Under the pieces are notes generated by a model. That model made no database searches. It was not told the DNA's origin and saw nothing but the letters and a program-made list of their open reading frames with translations. A stretch of 16,063 bases of DNA from Catenibacterium mitsuoka_A. GTDB lineage: Bacteria > Bacillota_I > Bacilli_A > Erysipelotrichales > Coprobacillaceae. Each line of letters begins with the position of its first letter. The first letter of the stretch is position 1. This document shows, one piece after another, positions 7,483 through 13,299 of this stretch. The position numbers were made by a program, and so were the translations under genes. The stretch lies in assembly GCF_964259225.1 (NCBI RefSeq), contig NZ_CAXVKN010000060.1; one strand, 5' to 3'.

Positions 7483-8886
7483 CTAGCCAACAAGTACATC
7501 CTCATCTGGATATTTAAATTCTTTTGTATTTTTATCATGTGAACGTTTAGTAAATAAAATCATTAATGAAATAGGGCCAATACGTCCAGCATACATCAAG
7601 ATAATATCTACACATTTACCAACTATACTTAATGCAGGTGTAACAGATGCACTCAGTCCTACTGTACCAAATGCTGAGAATACTTCCATTAGGATATTTA
7701 AATAATCCTGTTTAGGTTCTGTTATAAGCATAATAGAAGATGAAATAATACAAAGCATTAGTCCAAGGAAAAAGATAGAAAAAGCTCTTACGAGTGTTCT
7801 TTTCTTGATACGACGCTGGAATACTGTTGTTTCTTCAATACCACGATAAGTTGTTCTCATTAATAGTAATACAAGTGCAAAAGTAACTGTTTTAATACCT
7901 CCGGCAGTAGATGCAGGAGAACCACCGATGAACATAAGAGAACACATCAATATTTTTGTGATTCTATTAAGAGAATACATATCCACTGTTGAGAATCCAG
8001 CAGTACGTGTAGTAACTGATTGGAAGAATGATACAACAAGCTTATCTACTAAATTCATTTTTCCAATAGTTGCAGGATTGTTGAATTCCATTATAAAGAA
8101 TAATAATGTACCTATAATAATTAACGATACAGTCATCATTAATACTATCTTTGTATGTAGGGCAAAGCTGCCAAATAGATGACGCCATGAAAAGCTTGAT
8201 GATCTTCTCTTTTCTTTAATATATTTATCATGAATATCTAATACTACAATAAAGCCTAGACCACCCATGATGATTTCAAATGGTACAATAAAGTTAATAA
8301 TCGGATTTGTGTTATAGGCAACAAGTGATGTAGATCCACATAAATCAAATCCAGCATTACAAAATGCACTAATAGAATGCCATATACCATAATATAAGCC
8401 TTTAAGAGCACCTAAACGAGGTATAAAAAACATTGAGAAGAATATTAATCCAATCGTTTCTATTGAAACAGTATAAATAAAAATAGTTTTTAAGAGTCTT
8501 GGAAGCATACTTAAAGAATTCTGATTGAGTGCTTCAGTAAAGACAAGTTTTCTACTTAATGTAATTCTTTGTCTTGCAAGAAACAAGAAAAGATATAAGA
8601 AAGTTAAGAATCCAAGACCACCAATTTGAACAAGAATAATAAGAACTGTCTGACCAAAGAGGTTATATTGATCCACAACTGTCAAAGGTGATAACCCTGT
8701 TACACATACAGCAGATGTTGCAATAAAGAGGTTATCCAAGAAACTGGCAGCTTCTTTTTTATTTGAAAATGGCAAAGAAAGTACTATAGCACCTATTATA
8801 ATTACTGCAAGAAAAGAAAGTGATACTTTCTTTGGTGCAGAAAGTCGGCCAGAATGCTTTCGCCTAGTTAAAACAATATCTTTCAT
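7483..8886 (-). CDS. ktrB: KtrB, membrane subunit of Ktr potassium uptake channel
   Basis: 467 residues from the chosen start. It is an integral membrane protein of the Trk/Ktr/HKT superfamily with four pore loops, each carrying the filter glycine: SAVCVTGL (Gly64), AFCNAGF (Gly179), TTRTAGF (Gly297) and FSAFGTVGL (Gly410). The C-terminal helix has GRIGP, as in KtrB. The start is ATG at 8886 with SD AGGAGA 7 nt upstream (8894-8899). A longer version from a TTG at 8940 would add 18 residues (MDLSHLGVRIDAIIGDLV), but it has no SD and begins only 2 nt after the previous stop. It works with KtrA immediately downstream. Confidence 0.95.
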   Translation of the reverse strand: MKDIVLTRRKHSGRLSAPKKVSLSFLAVIIIGAIVLSLPFSNKKEAASFLDNLFIATSAVCVTGLSPLTVVDQYNLFGQTVLIILVQIGGLGFLTFLYLFLFLARQRITLSRKLVFTEALNQNSLSMLPRLLKTIFIYTVSIETIGLIFFSMFFIPRLGALKGLYYGIWHSISAFCNAGFDLCGSTSLVAYNTNPIINFIVPFEIIMGGLGFIVVLDIHDKYIKEKRRSSSFSWRHLFGSFALHTKIVLMMTVSLIIIGTLLFFIMEFNNPATIGKMNLVDKLVVSFFQSVTTRTAGFSTVDMYSLNRITKILMCSLMFIGGSPASTAGGIKTVTFALVLLLMRTTYRGIEETTVFQRRIKKRTLVRAFSIFFLGLMLCIISSSIMLITEPKQDYLNILMEVFSAFGTVGLSASVTPALSIVGKCVDIILMYAGRIGPISLMILFTKRSHDKNTKEFKYPDEDVLVG

Positions 8887-8942
8887 AACTAAATCTCCTA
8901 TAATCGCATCTATTCTAACACCAAGATGTGATAAATCCAATA

Positions 8943-9656
8943 CTAGTCTTTCTTTGAGACATAATATTGAGTAATTTCTTTCTTAGAACATTCATAACAT
9001 ACTACTAAAATAGCCCCTGCAAGATCAAGTGCAAGATCCTTCATTGTATCAGCGAGAGCATCATGTCCTTCTAATGGTTCATCATCACTTGATACGATAG
9101 TCGCACGTGTAGTTGCCATATATTGCTGGTTATTTGTATGGAAAATATCATCTACTGTATATTCACATAATTCCCATACTGCCCCTACTGCAAGTGAAAA
9201 AGCAACTACAAATATATATAATAATGCACGGTGCATAAAAAGGTATTTTCTACGTAGAATAAGCATCTGTAATAGCCATAAAGCGATAAATGAAAGAATA
9301 ATACCTGAAGTAAAGTGAAGTAATGAATCCCACCAGCCAATCTTTCCATAGAAGTTTAAACCATCTCCAAGCACAAGTCCTAAAAACGCAAAGGCAGTGA
9401 CACTGATATGCACTTCAACAGGCACTTCAAAGTTTGCAAATTTCTTTAACAGTCTTGGTGAGATTAAAACAATACTCATCGCAATATATTGTAATAATGA
9501 GAAAAACAAGCGAACGCGCATCTTTTCTTTTTTTACATAGAATAAAGCAACCATTGTCGCAATTGCAAGAATAAGTACAATAAACGATAAAATTCTCTTA
9601 AAGATTCTAACACGACGTTTTGTTTTTTCACTATATTCAAATTCGTTATTATTCAT
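8943..9656 (-). CDS. DUF2238-like (YjdF-like) integral membrane protein
   Basis: 237 residues with about six hydrophobic helices after a basic cytoplasmic N-terminus. Conserved-looking polar residues lie in or next to the membrane segments: WWDSLLHFTSG (108-118, Asp110 and His114), WELCEYTVDD (161-170, Glu162 and Glu165) and DTMKDLALDLAGA (203-215). This D..H / E..E / DT..D...D..GA pattern resembles DUF2238/YjdF-type proteins, whose role is unknown; a metal- or lipid-handling membrane site is conceivable. The start is ATG at 9656 with SD AGGAGGG (9663-9669). It is the first gene of the ktr unit, 56 nt before ktrB with no terminator between, which suggests cotranscription and perhaps a link with ion homeostasis (inference). 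Confidence 0.75.
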   Translation of the reverse strand: MNNNEFEYSEKTKRRVRIFKRILSFIVLILAIATMVALFYVKKEKMRVRLFFSLLQYIAMSIVLISPRLLKKFANFEVPVEVHISVTAFAFLGLVLGDGLNFYGKIGWWDSLLHFTSGIILSFIALWLLQMLILRRKYLFMHRALLYIFVVAFSLAVGAVWELCEYTVDDIFHTNNQQYMATTRATIVSSDDEPLEGHDALADTMKDLALDLAGAILVVCYECSKKEITQYYVSKKD

Positions 9657-9678
9657 GAATTTCCCTCCTAGTCCATCT

Positions 9679-9687
9679 ATTATAGCA
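9679..9687 (-). promoter_or_regulatory. Extended -10 promoter of the ktr operon
   Basis: Minus-strand TGCTATAAT: perfect TATAAT with an upstream TG. The -35 region is poor. The SD starts 9 nt downstream of the -10 box, giving a leader of only about 15-20 nt. Confidence 0.6.
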
Positions 9688-9724
9688 CACTTTACATATT
9701 ATGAATCCTAATTTCATGTAAAGC

Positions 9725-9755
9725 AAAAAAACTCCTAGGCGCAAGCCTAAGAGTT
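9725..9755 (-). terminator. Terminator of ldh
   Basis: Minus-strand AACTCTTAGGC (9755-9745), loop TTGC, and GCCTAGGAGTT (9740-9730) form an 11-bp stem with one wobble pair, followed by a T-run. Confidence 0.88.
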
Positions 9756-9771
9756 CAAGTGAAAATCAATC

Positions 9772-10767
9772 TTATTCTTTTCCTTCAAGAATTGGAGTTA
9801 CAGTAGTATCAATGATTTCCTGTAATGTACTACAAGATCTGTCAAATTTTTCCTGATCAGATTCAGTTAAAGGTAATGTTAAGATTTCACGGATACCTGC
9901 TCTATTGATGATTGCTGGAACACCGATATATAAACCTTCATGACCATACTGACCTTCAAGGTAGCATGATAATGGAAGTACTGTATTTTCGTTGTTTAAG
10001 ATAGCATCTACTAATCTAGCAAGAGACATACCGATACCATAGTAAGTTGCTCTCTTCTTATTGATGATTTCATAAGCAGCATCTCTTACCTGTTCATAAA
10101 TTCTCTGTAACTGATCAAATGGTACTTTTCTTTCTTCTACAACTTCAAGAAGTGATTTACATCCGATATAAGCATTTGTCCAAGATACGAATGAGCTATC
10201 ACCATGTTCACCCATGATATAACCATGAACTGAAGCTGGGTTTACTTCGAAGAAGTTACCAATTTCATATCTTAATCTTGCTGTATCAAGCATAGTTCCT
10301 GAACCAAGAACCTGGTATGGATGAAGACCAGTAGCCTTCTGCATTACGTAAGTCATGATATCGCATGGGTTAGATGCTACTACGATTACACCATTGAATC
10401 CTGATTCTTTAATAGACTTACCAACTGAAGCCATAATCTTTGTGTTGATTGCAACTAATTCAAGTCTTGTCTGACCTGGTTTCTGAGCTGCACCAGCAGT
10501 TACAACGATAACGTTTGCATCAGTACAGTCAGAATAATCACCTGCATAAACCTTTAATTTACCGTTTGCATATGGTAAACCATGAACTAAGTCCATTGCT
10601 TCCCCTTCTGCCTTTTCAGTATTAACGTCAACTAATACAAGTTCATCAATACCTTTGTGGTTCATTAAAGTATAAGCCATACTCATACCTACAAAACCTG
10701 TACCAACTAGAACAACTTTACGGTTACCCTGAGCTGGCATATCATTTAAATAATCTGTCATTGCCAT
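9772..10767 (-). CDS. ldh: L-lactate dehydrogenase (NAD-dependent, FBP-activated type)
   Basis: Cytoplasmic enzyme reducing pyruvate to L-lactate and reoxidising NADH in fermentation, 331 residues. The Rossmann GTGFVG (22-27) and Asp47 bind NAD. Gln95 in GAAQKPGQTR sets lactate rather than malate specificity, and Arg101 in that loop is catalytic. LDTAR supplies Asp161 and Arg164, and GEHGDS supplies the proton donor His188. Arg166 and His181 occupy the positions used for fructose-1,6-bisphosphate binding in bacterial allosteric enzymes. It is a single-gene unit with its own promoter and terminator. The ATG at 10767 lies 13 nt from AGGAG (10781-10785), wider than usual. A closer ATG at 10774 is out of frame and opens a 10-codon frame. 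I keep 10767 because residues 1-15 precede the fold naturally. Confidence 0.96.
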   Translation of the reverse strand: MAMTDYLNDMPAQGNRKVVLVGTGFVGMSMAYTLMNHKGIDELVLVDVNTEKAEGEAMDLVHGLPYANGKLKVYAGDYSDCTDANVIVVTAGAAQKPGQTRLELVAINTKIMASVGKSIKESGFNGVIVVASNPCDIMTYVMQKATGLHPYQVLGSGTMLDTARLRYEIGNFFEVNPASVHGYIMGEHGDSSFVSWTNAYIGCKSLLEVVEERKVPFDQLQRIYEQVRDAAYEIINKKRATYYGIGMSLARLVDAILNNENTVLPLSCYLEGQYGHEGLYIGVPAIINRAGIREILTLPLTESDQEKFDRSCSTLQEIIDTTVTPILEGKE

Positions 10768-10783
10768 AATTCATTTCACTCTC

Positions 10784-10801
10784 CTATACCTAGAAGTATA
10801 G
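10784..10801. repeat. Inverted repeat over the ldh -10 box and leader
   Basis: CTATAC, a 6-nt spacer, and GTATAG. It covers the -10 box and predicted transcription start of ldh and touches the SD site. It could be an operator half-site pair or, if transcription starts upstream of it, a weak hairpin shielding the SD. Confidence 0.45.
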
Positions 10802-10823
10802 TATAATCATTTCCCAAATACAA
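10795..10823 (-). promoter_or_regulatory. Promoter of ldh
   Basis: Minus-strand -35 TTGTAT (10823-10818), 17-nt spacer, -10 TATACT (10800-10795). The SD (10785-10781) begins 9 nt after the -10 box. I see no Rex-type TTGTGA-N6-TCACAA site. Confidence 0.6.
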
Positions 10824-10848
10824 TAAAATATTTGCTAATTAAATAAAA

Positions 10849-10878
10849 AAATTCATTTGAATTTAGTTGATAAATTCA
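10849..10878. repeat. Overlapping inverted repeats between ldh and tetR-family gene
   Basis: Three arms in a row: AAATTCA (10849-10855), TGAATTT (10858-10864) and AAATTCA (10872-10878). The middle arm can pair with either flank, with a 2-nt or a 7-nt spacer. This type of arrangement can form a regulator binding cluster in a divergent promoter region. It lies just upstream of the ldh -35 box. The bound protein, if any, is unknown; the divergent TetR-family product is a natural candidate. Confidence 0.45.
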
Positions 10879-10924
10879 TGGTTTTTTGATGATAACGCTT
10901 TCTGTGTTTCAGAGAATGTAAGTG

Positions 10925-10971
10925 TAAGCGAATTCATTACTATAAATTTGTTACAATGAAAATGTCGCTTA
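10925..10971. promoter_or_regulatory. Long inverted repeat upstream of the TetR-family promoter
   Basis: TAAGCGA (10925-10931) is matched by TCGCTTA (10965-10971), with inner arms ATTCATT (10932-10938) and AATGAAA (10955-10961). A smaller palindrome TTGTTACAA lies in the middle (10949-10957). The repeat ends 2 nt before the -35 box of the regulator gene, a usual place for an autoregulatory or activator site. No T-run follows, so it is not a terminator. Confidence 0.45.
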
Positions 10972-10973
10972 AA

Positions 10974-11001
10974 TTGACTTGTGGTCATTTGTTGGTATAA
11001 T
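10974..11001 (+). promoter_or_regulatory. Promoter of the TetR-family gene
   Basis: -35 TTGACT (10974-10979), 16-nt spacer, -10 TATAAT (10996-11001). This is the best sigma-A-type promoter in the window. The SD starts 7 nt after the -10 box. Confidence 0.75.
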
Positions 11002-11020
11002 AAATATTGGAGGGATTTAT

Positions 11021-11644
11021 ATGAATGCTCTGAGTGATATTAAATCTAAGATAGAAAAGAATAAAGAAGAAAAAAGGGAACGTCTTCTAGCAAGTGCTAC
11101 TGCATTATTTGCAGAAAAGAATTTTAATAATACATCTATTTCTGACATTGTTAATAAAGCAAAGGTTGCAAAAGGTACTTTTTATTTATATTTCAAAGAC
11201 AAATATGATATTAGAAACCAGATTGTACAGGAAATCAGTACTGATTTATTCGATGATGCAGTGAACGAATTAAAAAAACATCCTGAAATCACCCATTTTG
11301 ATGATTCTATGATTTTTATCATCAATCATGTGATTGATGCTCTTGTAGCCAATCCTACATATCTTACCTTAATGAATAAAGACTTATCTCTTGGTGTCTA
11401 TTCACAGGAACTTACAAAGATTCTAGAAGAAACAGATCATCTTAGTCTATATGAATTATTTAAGGAAGGTGTAGAAAGAGAGAATCTTAATATTAAAAAT
11501 ATTGATATTACCTTCTTTACTATAGTAGAGCTTGTAGGTTCAACTTGCTTTAGCTGTATTGTCAATAAGGTTCCCTGCCCTATTGAGGACTATAAGCCTT
11601 ATCTATTTGATTTAATACGTACTTTACTTCATGCTGCCCAATAA
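11021..11644 (+). CDS. TetR/AcrR-family transcriptional regulator
   Basis: 207 residues. An N-terminal helix-turn-helix domain (about 18-65) has the family pattern LFAEKNFNNTSISDIVNKAK followed by VAKGTFYLYFKDKYDI. The C-terminal part (about 75-205) is helical and ligand-binding in this family; it cannot be assigned to a ligand here. It probably acts as a dimer repressing its own and perhaps a neighbouring promoter. I chose ATG at 11021, 6 nt after GGAGGG (11009-11014). An in-frame TTG at 10979 would add 14 residues but overlaps the -35 box of the gene's own promoter, so it cannot be the start of that transcript. It is divergent from ldh and convergent with the carboxypeptidase gene. The target is unknown. 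Confidence 0.92.
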   Translation: MNALSDIKSKIEKNKEEKRERLLASATALFAEKNFNNTSISDIVNKAKVAKGTFYLYFKDKYDIRNQIVQEISTDLFDDAVNELKKHPEITHFDDSMIFIINHVIDALVANPTYLTLMNKDLSLGVYSQELTKILEETDHLSLYELFKEGVERENLNIKNIDITFFTIVELVGSTCFSCIVNKVPCPIEDYKPYLFDLIRTLLHAAQ

Positions 11645-11670
11645 AAAAGCAGCATTTTTTCTATGCTGCT
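11643..11670 (-). terminator. Terminator of the DD-carboxypeptidase gene
   Basis: Minus-strand AGCAGCAT (11670-11663), a 7-nt loop and ATGCTGCT (11655-11648) are followed by a T-run (11647-11643). The stop codon TAG (11663-11661) is within the hairpin. For the convergent TetR-family gene the same hairpin lacks a T-run afterwards, so it would terminate that strand poorly. Confidence 0.82.
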
Positions 11671-12578
11671 AAAACCTCATTCACATAATCAAGAAGCTTT
11701 TTAGTATCTGTATAAGTTTCTTCACGTGAGTTTTCTTTAAATACAACTGTAATGATTGTTTTATTCTTTACCTTAGAATAAGTAACTAAACATCTTTTCG
11801 CGAGATTAGTAAACCCTGTCTTTCCTCCAATTACTCTTTCATCATAATATGGAGAAGCCTGCTGGGTCATCTTTACATTCTGCATTGTACGATATTGATT
11901 TGATTCAAAAGTATAGTTTGGTGTAGAAATAATATTTCTTAGCTCTTTATTCTTATAAAATGCTTTCGCAATAAGTGCCATATCCTTTGTACTACATGTC
12001 TCTTTAAGCCATCCCTTTTGGGCATAACTGAGTCCATGAGGATTAGACACCTCTACCTTTTGACAACCTAGTTTTTTTGCTTTCTTGTTCATTGCGTTAA
12101 TAAATGCATCATAACCACCTTGATAGTTTTCAGCAAGAGTTAAAGCCATTTCATTAGAACTCTTTAAAAGCATACCACGAATAACATCTTTAAAAGGAAT
12201 CTGTTCACCATCATGTACAGGTTCAGTATAGGCAAACACACGATCTGGTAAAGACATAATATTCTTTGTAGTAAGAAGATCATCATCCTTATAATACTCT
12301 ATTGCAACAAGGGCACTTAATAGTTTGATTGTAGAAGCAGGATAACGTGATTCCTGTTCATTTTTCGCATAATATACCTTTCCTGATTCCGCATCCATCA
12401 CGACTGCTGACACTTCTTCTGTATTAAGTGCTGGTTGAGGGATAGAATTGATTTTCTCTTCTTTTTGTTTTGCAACATGCGAGATTGTATTTGTTTTCTT
12501 TTTTTCAGGCTGCTTTGAAGTACATGCACAAAGCATGAATGCAGCGCATATCATTGTAATCCATTTACGATATTTCAT
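11661..12578 (-). CDS. D-alanyl-D-alanine carboxypeptidase, predicted lipoprotein (PBP5/DacA family)
   Basis: 305 residues. It removes the terminal D-Ala from peptidoglycan stem pentapeptides at the outer membrane face and so limits crosslinking. The serine peptidase S11 set is complete: STIK (Ser82 nucleophile, Lys85), SSN (140-142) and KTG (253-255). The N-terminus is a short basic and hydrophobic signal ending in LCAC, so Cys19 is a likely lipid-modified residue, followed by a charged linker (20-50). There is no C-terminal beta domain or amphipathic anchor helix as in classical PBP5; the lipid anchor seems to replace them. The start is ATG at 12578 with SD GAGGTGA (12586-12592). It is a single-gene unit divergent from recU. 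Confidence 0.93.
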   Translation of the reverse strand: MKYRKWITMICAAFMLCACTSKQPEKKKTNTISHVAKQKEEKINSIPQPALNTEEVSAVVMDAESGKVYYAKNEQESRYPASTIKLLSALVAIEYYKDDDLLTTKNIMSLPDRVFAYTEPVHDGEQIPFKDVIRGMLLKSSNEMALTLAENYQGGYDAFINAMNKKAKKLGCQKVEVSNPHGLSYAQKGWLKETCSTKDMALIAKAFYKNKELRNIISTPNYTFESNQYRTMQNVKMTQQASPYYDERVIGGKTGFTNLAKRCLVTYSKVKNKTIITVVFKENSREETYTDTKKLLDYVNEVLAA

Positions 12579-12600
12579 TTTTTAATCACCTCTTTGAAAC

Positions 12601-12629
12601 ATAATAACTATTTTAAACCTATTCATCAA
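12601..12629 (-). promoter_or_regulatory. Possible promoter of the DD-carboxypeptidase gene
   Basis: Minus-strand -35 TTGATG (12629-12624), 17-nt spacer, -10 TATTAT (12606-12601). The SD follows 8 nt after the -10 box. Confidence 0.4.
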
Positions 12630-12668
12630 TCTTCTTCCATCATTTTTCATTCTTTTTGAATAATAATA

Positions 12669-12677
12669 TGTTATAAT
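12669..12677 (+). promoter_or_regulatory. Extended -10 promoter of recU-PBP1 operon
   Basis: TGTTATAAT, a perfect TATAAT with an upstream TG. No clear -35 box. The SD AAAGGAG (12686-12692) starts 8 nt downstream. Confidence 0.6.
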
Positions 12678-12699
12678 GATTTGGTAAAGGAGAAATAGT

Positions 12700-13299
12700 A
12701 TGGTTAATTATCCAAACCTTAAAAAGGCACCGGCTAATATGTCTATCCCTAAGAAATCTACAAGTAAGCATTATACTGCTTTTCGTGGGATGAGCTTAGA
12801 AGAAGACATCAACCTATCTAACACCTATTACTTATCTGTCGATCAGGCTGTCATATATAAAAAACCGACACCTATCCAGATTGTAAAAGTCGATTATCCT
12901 TCACGAAATAAAGCCCGTATAGTTGAAGCATACTATCAGGCCCCTTCTACTACGGATTATAATGGAATTTATAAAGGCAGATATATTGATTTTGAAGCAA
13001 AAGAAACTAAATCTTTACGATTTCCTTTTCGTAATATTTCTGAGCATCAGATCAATCATCTCGCACGTGTCTCACGTCATGGGGGAATTGCCTTTATTAT
13101 TATTGCCTTCACATCTGTAGGAGAAGTTTATTTGTTAGATGCTTCGATTATGGTAGAGCGCTTTTTTCATGACAAGAAGCAGCATATAAGTTATGATGAA
13201 GTGAAAGAAAGTGGACATCTTATTAAGCAGGGCTATCAGCCAAGACTCGCTTATTTAGATGTAATCGATGAATTTTACCTTAAGGAGGACACTTTATGA
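12700..13299 (+). CDS. recU: Holliday junction resolvase RecU
   Basis: 199 residues, the usual length. It cleaves four-way DNA junctions in recombinational repair and chromosome segregation. RecU hallmarks are RGMSLEEDIN (29-38), VIYKKPTPIQIVKVD (51-65) and the nuclease core STTDYNGIYKGRYIDFEAKE (83-102), with Asp86, Glu99 and Lys101 as likely metal-site and catalytic residues. A basic N-terminus precedes the fold. The start is ATG at 12700 with AAAGGAG 7 nt upstream. Its stop overlaps the start of the PBP gene (ATGA), so the two are translationally coupled; recU-PBP1 is a conserved pair in Bacillota. Confidence 0.97.
   Translation: MVNYPNLKKAPANMSIPKKSTSKHYTAFRGMSLEEDINLSNTYYLSVDQAVIYKKPTPIQIVKVDYPSRNKARIVEAYYQAPSTTDYNGIYKGRYIDFEAKETKSLRFPFRNISEHQINHLARVSRHGGIAFIIIAFTSVGEVYLLDASIMVERFFHDKKQHISYDEVKESGHLIKQGYQPRLAYLDVIDEFYLKEDTL

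Noticed and set aside
8887..8940. TTG start at 8940 for ktrB, adding 18 residues
   Set aside because: No SD precedes it, whereas ATG at 8886 has AGGAGA at 7 nt, and the added residues do not resemble a KtrB N-terminus.
10768..10978. Rex operator controlling ldh
   Set aside because: No TTGTGA-N6-TCACAA-like site is present; the inverted repeats found have other sequences.
10979..11020. TTG start at 10979 for the TetR-family gene
   Set aside because: It overlaps the -35 box of the gene's own strong promoter, and ATG at 11021 has a good SD.
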